DNA of 64,000 nt, taken from positions 33,724 through 97,723 of the forward strand of contig CACYHA010000011.1 in assembly GCA_902774035.1 (NCBI GenBank), read 5' to 3'. Position 1 is the first letter of the stretch; every line of letters begins with the position of its first letter. This DNA is from Oscillospiraceae bacterium. Its GTDB lineage: Bacteria; Bacillota; Clostridia; Oscillospirales; Acutalibacteraceae. Of this stretch, positions 8,675-17,214 are shown piece by piece. A program made the translations under genes and the position numbers. The notes beneath the pieces are model-generated. The model worked only from the letters and a program-made list of their open reading frames with translations, was not told the DNA's origin and searched no databases.

Positions 8675-9421
8675 ATGAAACTCGCATATCGGATCACCAC
8701 GCCGATCCTCGCTGTCGGCGCCGTGGTGATGGGCATCTTTCTCAAGCTGTTCACCTTTGTGGTCGGCAGCACGGACGAGACGATCAACAACCTGATCGGC
8801 GCCGTGACCCAGCTCACCGACAAGCTGGACACGAAATTCGAATACTCCGCCTTTGAATTGATCAAAATGCTGCTCGGCGGCCCTGCCAACCCGGAGGCCG
8901 ACACCACCTTTCAGGAGGCGGCCGGCGCCATCATTCCCGATCTGATCGCCTTCTCCGTCGTGTTCGTTCTGATTTTGCTGGTGATGCTTGCCGCAGGCGT
9001 GCTCGGCGCGCTGGCAAACAGCAAAAAGCGCCGCAACGTGGTGATGATCGTCAGCGCCGCAGGCCTTGTGCTCTGCTTTGCCGCCATCATCATCTCCAAC
9101 GACGCATTTCAAAAGATCGTTGACGGCAAGGTCAGCCTTTCCCGTCTGGTCTCGCTGATGAGCGAAAATGTTCTGGCGACCCTCGCAACGGCTATCATCT
9201 CCGTCACGAGCGCCACCCTCTCGGCAGGGTTTTACGCGGTGTTCGGCATGTTCCTGGTCATCATTCTCTGGACGATTTTTGCCAACTTCCTGATTCAGAA
9301 CCCCATCCATCCCAGCAAGGCATACCGCCGCAAGAACCCGAAGCGCACCGTGGTCAGAACCCCGAAAAAGGATGCGCCGCAGGAAAAAGCGGCCAATCCG
9401 CCGAAGGAAGCAGAAGCCTGA
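8675..9421 (+). CDS. Multi-pass membrane protein of unknown function
   Basis: 248 residues, not recognised. Four hydrophobic segments are visible (~7-30, ~88-112 FSVVFVLILLVMLAAGVLG, ~118-140, ~175-210 with a long hydrophobic run ending FLVIILWTIFANFL), separated by an outer loop rich in acidic residues (~33-80) and ending in a basic, Pro/Ala-rich tail (KNPKRTVVRTPKKDAP). ATG at 8675 follows AGGA by about 9 bases, only 15 bases after glnS, so it probably shares that transcript, which ends at the hairpin 9437-9486. No catalytic motif is visible. Confidence 0.75.
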   Translation: MKLAYRITTPILAVGAVVMGIFLKLFTFVVGSTDETINNLIGAVTQLTDKLDTKFEYSAFELIKMLLGGPANPEADTTFQEAAGAIIPDLIAFSVVFVLILLVMLAAGVLGALANSKKRRNVVMIVSAAGLVLCFAAIIISNDAFQKIVDGKVSLSRLVSLMSENVLATLATAIISVTSATLSAGFYAVFGMFLVIILWTIFANFLIQNPIHPSKAYRRKNPKRTVVRTPKKDAPQEKAANPPKEAEA

Positions 9422-9436
9422 GAAGAAGTCATTGAA

Positions 9437-9486
9437 AAAGGACGCTCCAGAGGGGAATCTCTCTGAAAGCGCCCTTTCTGTTTTTG
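9437..9486 (+). terminator. Terminator of the gltX-glnS transcript
   Basis: Imperfect 10-bp stem (9437-9446 with 9468-9477) with an inner AGAG/CTCT helix, followed by a T-rich tract (9475-9485). Confidence 0.75.
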
Positions 9487-9536
9487 AAGGGTTCTTCTGC
9501 GGCAAGTTTTTTCTGCGCAGCTTTGCTAAGCAAGGG

Positions 9537-9632
9537 GCGGCGGCGGGACGCCTCGTGCGACCGCACGAGGCAACCCTGTGCGCGTTTGCGCACAGGGTTC
9601 GCGCAGCCCGGGCTGCGCGGTCCCGCCGCCGC
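9537..9632. repeat. Perfect cloverleaf palindrome (four-way junction)
   Basis: An outer 13-bp stem (9537-9549 with 9620-9632) encloses three hairpins: 9 bp (9550-9558/9563-9571), 12 bp (9572-9583/9588-9599) and 8 bp (9600-9607/9612-9619), each with a 4-base loop. No base is left unpaired at the junction and there is no mismatch. A further 11-bp hairpin (9634-9644/9648-9658) follows. It lies between two convergent genes. The sequence carries no frame of interest; it may be a REP-like element or a structured RNA. Confidence 0.85.
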
Positions 9633-9654
9633 GTTTCGCACGGCGCAGCCGTGC

Positions 9655-9706
9655 GAAAAAACAGGGCGTGCTGCCGGTTCGGTTCACAACACGCCCTGTA
9701 TTTTTG
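9655..9706. terminator. Bidirectional terminator between convergent genes
   Basis: 10-bp stem ACAGGGCGTG (9661-9670) with its complement (9690-9699), T-rich on the right (9700-9706) and A-run on the left (9655-9660). It can end the leftward exporter gene and any rightward read-through. Confidence 0.75.
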
Positions 9707-9727
9707 TTTGTAAACGGAATTTTCCGT

Positions 9728-11068
9728 TTATTCCTTCGGTTCCTCTTCCGCTGCAGGCGCATCCGCGTCTGATGCGGCTTCTGCGGCTGCGGCCTGCGCT
9801 TCGGCCGCTTTGACCCGGGCGGGAGATTTCCAGAGATGGATGATGCCCTCGTCGTTGAGGAGCTTGAGCATGATGATCAGAATCGGGGTCACGAGCATGC
9901 CCAGCACGCCGAAGGCCTTGAGGCCGAGATACAGCGAGGTGATGGTCACGATCGGCGACAGCCCGAGCTGACCGGCCACCAGCTTCGGTTCAATGAACTG
10001 GCGGATGACCGTGATGATCACATAGAGGATCGCCAGACCGATGCCCATGCCGAAGCTGCCTGTGATCAGGGAATAGAGCGCCCAGGGGATCAGGATCGTG
10101 CCGGTGCCGAGGACGGGCACAATGTCGACAATGGCGGTCACGGCGGCGACCATGAGGATGAAATTGGAGTTATAGACGCCGATCAGCTTGAGCACTGTCA
10201 GGCCGAGCGACATTTCAAGGAACGTGACAAGCATGATGAGGGCGTAGGCGCGGCCCATTTTTCCCAGAGAGGACTTCAGCAGGACCTTGGCACGCTCCAC
10301 GTCGGCGCGGCGGCGTTCCGGGAACTGCAGCTTGAAGAAGTTCATCATCTTGTCGAAATCCGTGGCCATGAAGCAGCTCGCCACCAGAGAGATCACCACG
10401 GCGATCAGCACGGAGGGGATCTGCTTCGCGGTGGAGATCAAGCTGCTCAGCGGCGTTGTGATCCAGCTCAGCTTGAAGTTGCCGCTGAGCAGACCGGAGA
10501 GCGCGCCCGGCGCGGAAGCTGCGGATTCCGCAACCGAAGCGGCAGCGGGATCGGTCACGGTCACAATGCCGGAATTCACGGCATCAGCCGCGGCCGCGGC
10601 AGTGTCGGCGGCTGCGGTGGAATTGACATAGTCATGGAGTTTGGTGAACAGATCGGTCACACTTTCCGTGAGCGTGCCGCGCAAAAACTCCGGCAGCTTT
10701 TCGATCACGTGCATCAGCCAGGTCTGGATGTTGTCCACCACCGATTCGGCATTCTGGAACTGCAGAGCGATATAGTTGACGAACTCCTGCACCCGAGCAA
10801 AGAGCCGCACACCGATCAGCGAGACCAGCGCGAGCAGAAGGAACAGCAGCAAAAAAACGCAGATCACCGAGGCGGCGCCGTTTTTCAGCGGCGTTTTGCG
10901 CACAAGAAAGTTCTTCGGCCTTTGCACCAGCGCCGCCAGAAGGAAGGCGAACAGAAAGGGAAAGCATACGCCCAACGCATAGCGGATGAGCAAAAACGCG
11001 ATGGCGAGGATCATAGCGAAATAGATCACATTGATGATCGTACCGCGCCGTTTTTCAACATCGTTCAT
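9728..11068 (-). CDS. AI-2E family (PerM/YtvI-like) transporter
   Basis: Multi-pass inner-membrane protein of 446 residues, of the AI-2E exporter superfamily (PerM, TqsA, YtvI). Membrane helices pair up at ~12-50 and ~60-85, followed by a long extracytoplasmic region (~95-205) and a C-terminal block of helices with the family landmarks (LGLTVLKLIGVYNSNFI, DIVPVLGTG, GQLGLSPIVTI). The tail after ~425 is Ala/Glu-rich. The outer loop contains an Ala-rich insertion (~150-190). The ATG at 11068 is chosen because AGGAG precedes it; an earlier in-frame start at 11131 would lie in the promoter. Substrate unknown; members have been linked to signal export, sporulation and ion antiport. Confidence 0.88.
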   Translation of the reverse strand: MNDVEKRRGTIINVIYFAMILAIAFLLIRYALGVCFPFLFAFLLAALVQRPKNFLVRKTPLKNGAASVICVFLLLFLLLALVSLIGVRLFARVQEFVNYIALQFQNAESVVDNIQTWLMHVIEKLPEFLRGTLTESVTDLFTKLHDYVNSTAAADTAAAAADAVNSGIVTVTDPAAASVAESAASAPGALSGLLSGNFKLSWITTPLSSLISTAKQIPSVLIAVVISLVASCFMATDFDKMMNFFKLQFPERRRADVERAKVLLKSSLGKMGRAYALIMLVTFLEMSLGLTVLKLIGVYNSNFILMVAAVTAIVDIVPVLGTGTILIPWALYSLITGSFGMGIGLAILYVIITVIRQFIEPKLVAGQLGLSPIVTITSLYLGLKAFGVLGMLVTPILIIMLKLLNDEGIIHLWKSPARVKAAEAQAAAAEAASDADAPAAEEEPKE

Positions 11069-11101
11069 AGCAAGGCTCCTGACTGTTGTAAATTTACACT
11101 T

Positions 11102-11131
11102 ATTATACACTTTCCGATGGGACAAAATCAA
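11102..11131 (-). promoter_or_regulatory. Promoter of the AI-2E transporter
   Basis: On the minus strand: -35 TTGATT (11126-11131), 18-base spacer, -10 TATAAT (11102-11107). Confidence 0.55.
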
Positions 11132-11169
11132 TGGATTTCACAAAATTTCAGAAATTCCTCGGAAACGCT

Positions 11170-11197
11170 TTGCAAATGTGACAAAATATGATATGAT
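11170..11197 (+). promoter_or_regulatory. Promoter of hom
   Basis: -35 TTGCAA (11170-11175), 16-base spacer, -10 TATGAT (11192-11197). It faces away from the divergent transporter promoter. Confidence 0.55.
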
Positions 11198-11233
11198 ATG
11201 CAAGTATGAAACGTATTTTGGGAGGTTGTCAGC

Positions 11234-12439
11234 ATGAAAGTTGCGATTATGGGATACGGCGTCGTCGGTTCCGGCGTTGCCGAGGTCATCGGCAAAAACG
11301 CGGGCGTCATCGCGCGCAAGAGCGGCGTTTCCCTGGAGCTTTCGCATATCCTGGATATCCGCGAGTTTCCGGGGGATCCCTTTGCGGCCTATCTGACGAA
11401 AAACGTGGACGATATTCTGAACGACGACGAGACCGGCGTGGTCGTGGAGACCATGGGCGGGCTGGAGCCGGCGTTCCGCTTCGTTTCGGCCTGTCTGGAA
11501 AAGGGCAAGCATGTGGTCACCTCCAACAAGGAACTGGTTGCCAAAAAAGGCGACGTGCTGCTCGCGCTTGCCGAACAGCACAACGTCAACTTCCTGTTCG
11601 AGGCCTCGGTCGGCGGCGGCATCCCCATCATCCGCCCGCTGTTCCGCTGCCTTGCCGCGAACCGCATTTTTGAGATCGCCGGCATTCTGAATGGAACCAC
11701 AAACTTCATTTTGACTAAAATGATCATGGAGGACATGGATTTTGCCGACGCGCTCAAACTCGCGCAGCAGAAGGGCTACGCCGAAAAGGATCCCACTGCC
11801 GACGTGGAGGGCATCGACGCCTGCCGCAAGATCTGCATCCTCGCTTCTCTGGCCTTCGGCTCCCATGTCTATCCCGACGGCGTGCCGACGAAGGGCATCT
11901 CCGAAATCACGCTGGACGACGTGAAGGCCGCCGCGCTCGCGGGCTTTGTGATCAAGCTCATCGCCCGGGCGAAGCAGCTTGAAAACGGCAAGCTCGCGCT
12001 GTGCGTTTCGCCCACGTTGGTGAAAAAGGACAGTATGCTCGCCGGTGTGAGCGGCGTATTCAACGCCTGCCTTGTGCGCGGCGACGCTGTGGGCGACGTG
12101 CTGCTTTACGGCCAGGGCGCCGGCAAGCTCGCCACGGCCAGCGCCGTGGTCGGCGACGTGATCGACTGCGCTGTCCACGACAGAGAACGCATCCGCCTCG
12201 GCTGGGAAAAGGCCGCAGACGGTGTGCTGGAAGATGCCGACAAGGTGCCGACGGCGCTCTTTGCCCGCATCAAAAACGCCGACGAAGCCGCTCTTGCCGC
12301 GGCTCTGCCCGGCGCGACGCTTTTGAGCGGCGAAAACGGCGAAACGCTGGTCCTCACCGGCGAAGCCCCCGCAGGCGAACTGAACGCTGCCCTTGCGGCT
12401 TTCGACCCCGTTACGGTGCTTCCCGTCGTGGATTATTGA
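11234..12439 (+). CDS. hom: Homoserine dehydrogenase
   Basis: Reduces aspartate semialdehyde to homoserine, the branch point toward threonine and methionine. 401 residues: NAD(P)-binding Rossmann fold at the N-terminus (GYGVVGSGVAEV, ~7-18), the catalytic domain with the homoserine dehydrogenase signature (LNGTTNFILTKM, ~156-167; AEKDPTADVEGIDA, ~182-195), and a short C-terminal region without a clear ACT domain. ATG at 11234 after GGGAGG. The aspartokinase gene follows after 36 bases, so the first and third steps of the aspartate pathway are co-transcribed. The lack of an ACT domain suggests that feedback control rests with the kinase (inference). Confidence 0.95.
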   Translation: MKVAIMGYGVVGSGVAEVIGKNAGVIARKSGVSLELSHILDIREFPGDPFAAYLTKNVDDILNDDETGVVVETMGGLEPAFRFVSACLEKGKHVVTSNKELVAKKGDVLLALAEQHNVNFLFEASVGGGIPIIRPLFRCLAANRIFEIAGILNGTTNFILTKMIMEDMDFADALKLAQQKGYAEKDPTADVEGIDACRKICILASLAFGSHVYPDGVPTKGISEITLDDVKAAALAGFVIKLIARAKQLENGKLALCVSPTLVKKDSMLAGVSGVFNACLVRGDAVGDVLLYGQGAGKLATASAVVGDVIDCAVHDRERIRLGWEKAADGVLEDADKVPTALFARIKNADEAALAAALPGATLLSGENGETLVLTGEAPAGELNAALAAFDPVTVLPVVDY

Positions 12440-12440
12440 T

Positions 12441-12461
12441 CTACCATCTAACATCTAAAAC
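12441..12461. repeat. Heptanucleotide tandem array, three units
   Basis: Three 7-base units of the form CTANMAT/C fill the space between the hom stop codon and the ribosome site of lysC. Confidence 0.55.
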
Positions 12462-12475
12462 CCGGAGGTTTTTCT

Positions 12476-13678
12476 ATGGCTCTGATTGTACAAAAATTCG
12501 GCGGCTCGTCGGTTGCGAACGCGGAACGCGTGATGCATGTTGCCGAAACCATCACCGACACCTATAAGGCCGGGAACGACGTGGTCGTCGTTGTCTCCGC
12601 GCAGGGCGACACCACCGACGACCTGATCGAAAAGGCCAACGAGATCAATCCCAAGGCGTCCAAGCGCGAAATGGATATGCTGCTGACCGCCGGTGAACAG
12701 ATCTCTATCGCGCTGCTTGCCATGGCGATCGAAAAAATCGGCTGCCCGGTGATTTCGCTCCTCGGCTGGCAGGCGGGCTTTGAGACCAACAACGCCTACG
12801 GCGCGGCGCGGATCAAAACAATCAACACCGAGCGCCTGCACGCGGAACTCGATAAGCGAAAGATCATCATCGTGGCCGGGTTCCAGGGCATCAACGCCGC
12901 CCAGGACATGACGACGCTCGGCCGCGGCGGTTCCGACACCAGTGCGGTGGCCCTCGCCGCTGCGCTGCACGCGGATCTTTGCCAGATCTACACCGACGTG
13001 ACCGGCGTTTACACCGCCGATCCGCGCAAGATCAAAAACGCGAAAAAGCTCACCGACATTACGTATGACGAAATGCTGGAGCTGGCAACGCTCGGCGCCC
13101 AGGTGCTCAACAACCGGTCGGTGGAAATGGCCAAAAAATACAATGTGGAAGTCGAGGTTCTCTCCAGCATGGTGAAGGAACCCGGAACGATCGTCAGGGA
13201 GGTTGCTAAAATGGAAAAAATGCTCATTCGCGGCGTCACAAAGGATATGGACGTTGCAAGAATTTCGGTCGTCGGCATGCAGGACGTGCCCGGCAACGCG
13301 TTCAAACTCTTCTCCGCCCTTGCCGCAAAGGGCATCAACATCGACGTGATCCTGCAGTCTGTCGGCCGCGACGGCACAAAGGACATCTCCTTTACCTGCG
13401 CCAAGGGCAACGCCGAGCAGGCACGCGAGCTGCTGGAAAATCTCTTTGCGCCCGAGGGCGCGACCGTCGCCTGCGACACCACCGTCGCCAAGGTCTCCAT
13501 CGTCGGCGCGGGAATGCAGTCCCATTCCGGCACGGCGTCCAAGATGTTCGGCGCGCTGTATGAGGCCGGCATCAACATCGGAATGATCTCCACCAGCGAG
13601 ATCACGGTTTCCGTGCTGATCGACAAGGAATCTGCCGACAAGGCCGTTGCCGCCGTGCATCAGGCATTCTTCGGCTGA
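12476..13678 (+). CDS. lysC: Aspartate kinase
   Basis: Phosphorylates aspartate to open the pathway to lysine, threonine, methionine and diaminopimelate. 400 residues: amino-acid kinase domain (KFGGSSVANAERV, ~6-18; GFQGINAAQDMTTLGRGGSD, ~140-159) and two C-terminal ACT domains (~260-400) that normally bind lysine and threonine. In Bacillus-type enzymes an internal start gives a separate regulatory subunit; an in-frame ATG at 13210 (MEKMLIRG) exists but lacks a strong ribosome site. ATG at 12476 after CCGGAGG. Partner of hom. Confidence 0.95.
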   Translation: MALIVQKFGGSSVANAERVMHVAETITDTYKAGNDVVVVVSAQGDTTDDLIEKANEINPKASKREMDMLLTAGEQISIALLAMAIEKIGCPVISLLGWQAGFETNNAYGAARIKTINTERLHAELDKRKIIIVAGFQGINAAQDMTTLGRGGSDTSAVALAAALHADLCQIYTDVTGVYTADPRKIKNAKKLTDITYDEMLELATLGAQVLNNRSVEMAKKYNVEVEVLSSMVKEPGTIVREVAKMEKMLIRGVTKDMDVARISVVGMQDVPGNAFKLFSALAAKGINIDVILQSVGRDGTKDISFTCAKGNAEQARELLENLFAPEGATVACDTTVAKVSIVGAGMQSHSGTASKMFGALYEAGINIGMISTSEITVSVLIDKESADKAVAAVHQAFFG

Positions 13679-13705
13679 TATCAGAAGGAAAAGGAGGACG
13701 TTCAC

Positions 13706-14221
13706 ATGAAAAAAACCGTTGCACTTTTGAGCTGTCTGCTCATCCTTATCTCCTGCGTCGCCCTCACCGGCTGCGGAAAGCAGGATCTTACCAACAGCAA
13801 GTATCTCGGCACCTGGGTCGCGTCCAAGGCGACCATGTTGGGCGAAGAAGCGTCCGCAGATGAAGTCTTTTCGGACGGCTGGAGCATCAAGCTGAATCCG
13901 GACGGCACCGCCGTTGTGACGTCGAAGGATGAGGTTTCCAACTGCACATGGCGCGAAACAAGCAAGGGCATCAAGTTCAAGGGCGACATGAAAGTGAAAG
14001 CTACCGCAGAAGGCGACGAGCTGGTGATCAAGATTCTCGGGATGCAGATTCATTTTGTCAAGCTGACCCAAACGCAGGAGGCCGTCAGCTCACTCGGCGA
14101 CACCCTCGGCGGCATGGTTGACGACGCTGTCAGCAACGCAGACGAAGCGGTCGGCAGTGCAGTGAACAGCCTCAATGATGCCATCAGCGGCATCATCGGC
14201 GGCGCATCGGACGGAGAGTAA
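13706..14221 (+). CDS. Small lipoprotein of unknown function
   Basis: 171 residues with a lipoprotein signal: MKKTVALL, hydrophobic core, lipobox LTGC (Cys at ~23). The mature part holds a module (~33-115) with YLGTWVASKATM, LNPDGTAVVTS and GDELVIKIL, the pattern of small beta-rich lipocalin-like domains seen in many Firmicute lipoproteins, and an Ala/Ser-rich amphipathic tail (~120-171). ATG at 13706 after AGGAGG, 27 bases behind lysC, so it may share that transcript, though nothing links it to amino-acid synthesis. Confidence 0.8.
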   Translation: MKKTVALLSCLLILISCVALTGCGKQDLTNSKYLGTWVASKATMLGEEASADEVFSDGWSIKLNPDGTAVVTSKDEVSNCTWRETSKGIKFKGDMKVKATAEGDELVIKILGMQIHFVKLTQTQEAVSSLGDTLGGMVDDAVSNADEAVGSAVNSLNDAISGIIGGASDGE

Positions 14222-14404
14222 GTCGGCAGCCGTCAACATCCGAATTTGTCAATAGGAATCGCCCGCTGTGGATCACATTTCCACGGCGGGCGAATGCTAT
14301 TAGCTTCCGATTACCGCCTAATGCAGGCGGCCAATGGCTGCCCCTGCGGAATGAGAAAAGCAAAAAAGCTGCCCGCTGCCTGCTGGCTGCTGACAGCGAC
14401 CGAC
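14221..14404. repeat. Inverted heptamer-arm element D (~184 bp)
   Basis: Left arm 14221-14241 (units like AGTCGGC, AGCCGTC) and right arm 14375-14404 (units like GCTGCCT, GCTGGCT, GCTGACA) are inverted copies: 12 of 15 bases agree at the outer ends. The core of ~134 bases holds a 13-bp hairpin (14260-14272/14280-14292). The left arm begins at the last base of the preceding stop codon. No reading frame. Confidence 0.6.
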
Positions 14405-14411
14405 TGTTTCC

Positions 14412-14451
14412 AAAAAAACACCGCGCAGTACATGCTGCGCGGCGCTTTTTT
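14412..14451. terminator. Bidirectional terminator
   Basis: 8-bp perfect stem CCGCGCAG (14421-14428 with 14435-14442), A-run on the left (14412-14418) and T-run on the right (14445-14451). It serves the leftward TPM-domain gene that ends at 14459 and the rightward lipoprotein transcript. Confidence 0.8.
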
Positions 14452-14458
14452 GAGTTTT

Positions 14459-16861
14459 TCAGTTCGCGGGCTGGGTTGTCGGCTGCGCCGGAGCGGCGGC
14501 CGCGGGCGTCACACGGACGGCCTTGCAGGCCGGGCCGACCCAGGTGGTGTTGTTGTCGCGGGGATACACGGCTCTGACCTTGAAGAGATAGGTCGTGCCG
14601 TTTTTGAGCGAGCCGATCTCGGCCGAGGTGCCGTGCACCGTGGCGCACTGGAAGAAGGATTTGCCGCCGTCGCGCATACAGTAGACATAGTACTGGGTCG
14701 CGCCGGGAACGGCCTTCCAGGTGATCGTGGCTTTGCTGTCGGCCGGGGTCGCGGTCACGGCTTCGGGCGCGTTCGGAAGCACCTTCATCTTCAAAACCTT
14801 TGTGCCGTAGTAGAGGCCCTTGAAGGTCACGGTCACGGTATAAACGCCGACTTCCTTGCGGCCGGCCTGATAGGCGACGGTGTAGGCCTTGTTCTTTTTA
14901 AGGGTCTTGCCGTTGGCGTCTTTCACAATCACCTTCGGGGTGTGGGCCTTGCCGTCTGCGGTGTACTTTGCCTTGGAAAGGCTGACCTTGGCGATCTTTG
15001 CGATGGGATTGTTCACCCGCTTGCTGCAGACGGTGCAGGTGAAGATCTTGCTGCCGGCGGCCTTCATGGTCGCGGGGTTCAATTCGGTCTTCCATTTGTG
15101 ATCGATGGCCTTGGTGATCTTGTTTTTGTAGGTCTTGCCGCGGAAGGTCACGGTGGCGATGTAGGTGGTCTTGCCCTTGTTGCCGCAGGTGCCCTTGGTC
15201 TTGCTGACGATACCGCCGTTCTTGACCGTTGCGGTCACCTTTTTTGTCTTGGCGCCGTTTTTACCGACAAAGGTCGCGGTGGCGCTCTTCACGCCGTTCC
15301 ATGTCCAGGTCGGTTTCGCGTAGCTCGGCTGATCGTCCGTGCCGGAGGCGGGAACGGTGCGGCTGTCGGTGTAGGTCTTGCCCTGGAAGGTGACGGTCGC
15401 GGTGTAGACCACGTCGCCGTTGCTCTTCTGGCTGCGTTTGATCGTGCCCTCGTCGGCGCTGGCGGAAACGGAGATCTTGGCGCTGCCGTCGGTGCTGACA
15501 AAGGTGGCGCGGGCCAGCGATTCGTTTTCCCAGACCCAGGTCGGGGCGCGGAAGCCGTCTGCGGCCGGCTGTTCGCCGGCGGGAACGGTGCGGTTGTCGG
15601 TGTAGGTCCTGCCCTCAAAGGTGACGGTCGCGGTGTAGACCACGTCGCCGTTGGCCTTTGTGGTGCTGACGATCGTGCCTTCGGCCTTGCTGGCGGAAAC
15701 GGAGACCTTGGCGCTGCCGTCGGTGCTGACGAAGGTGGCGAGGGCGGATTCGTTGCTGTCCCAGTTCCAGGTCGGGGCGCCGAAGGACAGGCCGGAGGAG
15801 CCGCCGGTGTAGGTGTCGGTGTAGGTCTTGCCGCCGAAAGTGACGGTGGCCGTGTAGACGGTCTTGCCGCTCTCGTCGGTCTTTCCGGTGATCATGCCGT
15901 CCTCCGCCTTGGCGGTCACGGTCTGTGTGTCGGTGCCGTCGGTGCTGACGAAGGTGGCAACGGCCAGGTTCTCGCCGTTCCATTCCCAGGTCGGCTCGTT
16001 ATAGACGAAGGTCGGCGCCGGGGCGGGCACGGTGTAGGTGTCGGTGTAGGTCTTGCCGCCGAAGGAGACAGTGGCCGTATAGACCGTGTCGCCGTTTGCG
16101 TTCCTGGTTTCGGTGATGGTGCCCTCCTCCTTGGAGCAGGAGAGATTGGTCGTGGATTTGCCGTCGTTGGTCACGAAGGTGGCAACGGCGCGGTTCTCGC
16201 TCTCCCATTTCCAGGTGGGAACGACCTCGGCGGGCGTCGTCGGCGTTGTCGGGTCGGTCGCAGGTGCGGTCTTACTGGGATAGGGGTTGCTCTCGTCATA
16301 GGGCTTGCCGGTTTTCGCCTCGGTCATAAAGTCCTCTATAATCTGGACATAGCGGACGAAAGCATCATAGTATTTTTTGCTGTTCAACAAGGCAGTGAAT
16401 TCGTCCTCTTCAAGCACCTGAATGAAATAATCACTATTGAGAATCCAGCCGGAACCGCTGTCATATCCACTCCAGCCGGGTTCCGCCATGCTCAACAGAA
16501 GTAAAGAACCATCTTTTTCCTCACCATAGCCGAATCCGTTGTATTCGTAGTAATCCCATGCAAAGATATTCCGTTTGCGGCTGCCGGTGTTCTTTGCCGT
16601 AACGATGACAATGTCGAACTGCAGACGTTCGCTGGTCTCATCCAGCTTGTTCAGCAGCGCGGCCGCTTCTTCGGCGGTGAGCAGTTGGGCGTCGTCGGCA
16701 AATCTTGCCGCGCGGGTGGTGGCGGGCGTTGCCGGAATGGTCAGCGTGCCGATCTGCGTTTCCTTTTCGCCTTCGGCAAAAACGGTTGCGCCGCTCACGC
16801 ACACGGAGCAGACCATCAGCACTGCCAGCAGCACGGATAAGATGCTTTTCATGTGTTTCAT
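14459..16861 (-). CDS. Secreted TPM-domain protein with five repeats and an FN3 domain
   Basis: 800-residue exported protein. Signal peptide 1-~30; TPM (YgcG/TPM_phosphatase) domain at ~50-185 (ARFADDAQLLTAEEAAAL, FDIVIVTAKN); linker rich in Thr/Pro; five repeats of ~75 residues starting at ~215, 290, 363, 440 and 517, each with W-x-W-x(8)-A-T-F-V-x-(T/K)-(D/N)-G and ending Y-T-A-T-V-x-F-x-G-x-T-Y; then a CxxC-containing stretch (FTCTVCSKRV, ~608), a surface-type module, a fibronectin III domain (~697-785) and a Pro/Thr tail. The ATG at 16861 has AAAGGAG 8 bases before it. Probably cell-wall associated or secreted; its substrate is unknown. Confidence 0.85.
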   Translation of the reverse strand: MKHMKSILSVLLAVLMVCSVCVSGATVFAEGEKETQIGTLTIPATPATTRAARFADDAQLLTAEEAAALLNKLDETSERLQFDIVIVTAKNTGSRKRNIFAWDYYEYNGFGYGEEKDGSLLLLSMAEPGWSGYDSGSGWILNSDYFIQVLEEDEFTALLNSKKYYDAFVRYVQIIEDFMTEAKTGKPYDESNPYPSKTAPATDPTTPTTPAEVVPTWKWESENRAVATFVTNDGKSTTNLSCSKEEGTITETRNANGDTVYTATVSFGGKTYTDTYTVPAPAPTFVYNEPTWEWNGENLAVATFVSTDGTDTQTVTAKAEDGMITGKTDESGKTVYTATVTFGGKTYTDTYTGGSSGLSFGAPTWNWDSNESALATFVSTDGSAKVSVSASKAEGTIVSTTKANGDVVYTATVTFEGRTYTDNRTVPAGEQPAADGFRAPTWVWENESLARATFVSTDGSAKISVSASADEGTIKRSQKSNGDVVYTATVTFQGKTYTDSRTVPASGTDDQPSYAKPTWTWNGVKSATATFVGKNGAKTKKVTATVKNGGIVSKTKGTCGNKGKTTYIATVTFRGKTYKNKITKAIDHKWKTELNPATMKAAGSKIFTCTVCSKRVNNPIAKIAKVSLSKAKYTADGKAHTPKVIVKDANGKTLKKNKAYTVAYQAGRKEVGVYTVTVTFKGLYYGTKVLKMKVLPNAPEAVTATPADSKATITWKAVPGATQYYVYCMRDGGKSFFQCATVHGTSAEIGSLKNGTTYLFKVRAVYPRDNNTTWVGPACKAVRVTPAAAAPAQPTTQPAN

Positions 16862-16896
16862 GTTCAAAACTCCTTTGATGTCGATTTTTTGTTCAG

Positions 16897-16919
16897 GTAA
16901 TCAGAGATTACTTAGTAAT
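16897..16919. promoter_or_regulatory. Overlapping palindromes, possible operator
   Basis: GTAATC-AGA-GATTAC (16897-16911) and ATTACT-T-AGTAAT (16907-16919) overlap just downstream of the start expected from the minus-strand promoter at 16922-16950. A repressor bound there would block the TPM-domain gene. Confidence 0.45.
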
Positions 16920-16921
16920 TT

Positions 16922-16950
16922 ATTATAGCAAAGTTCCGGGCGGATGTCCA
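16922..16950 (-). promoter_or_regulatory. Promoter of the TPM-domain gene
   Basis: On the minus strand: -35 TGGACA (16945-16950), 17-base spacer, -10 TATAAT (16922-16927) with extended TGC. Confidence 0.7.
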
Positions 16951-17116
16951 GTAGCTTTGACAAAAGATTTTGCAAAAAGCGCGGTTGAATTCCATAAAAA
17001 TCGTCAAACGGGAGAGATGTTGTATAAAAAATGAACAACCCGCCGCGAAAAAACACGAAAAAGTAACAAAAATTCAATGATTTTTGAAAAAGGGTCTTTT
17101 CTTTTGCAGGGAGAAG

Positions 17117-17125
17117 TGCTATAAT
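17117..17125 (+). promoter_or_regulatory. Extended -10 promoter of murA
   Basis: TGCTATAAT at 17117-17125 without a good -35 box at the proper distance; the upstream region is A/T-rich. It lies ~90 bases before the murA start. Confidence 0.5.
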
Positions 17126-17214
17126 AATCAAGTATGAAAAGATGATTTCTGCCCTTACATAGATCGTTCCGCACCGTGCGGGCGCACACAAGAAAAAGAA
17201 AGAGGAGAGTTTTC

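Noticed and set aside
15300-16250. DNA-level tandem repeat as a mobile or recombination element
   Set aside because: The repetition is explained by protein repeats in the TPM-domain gene; codons differ between units.
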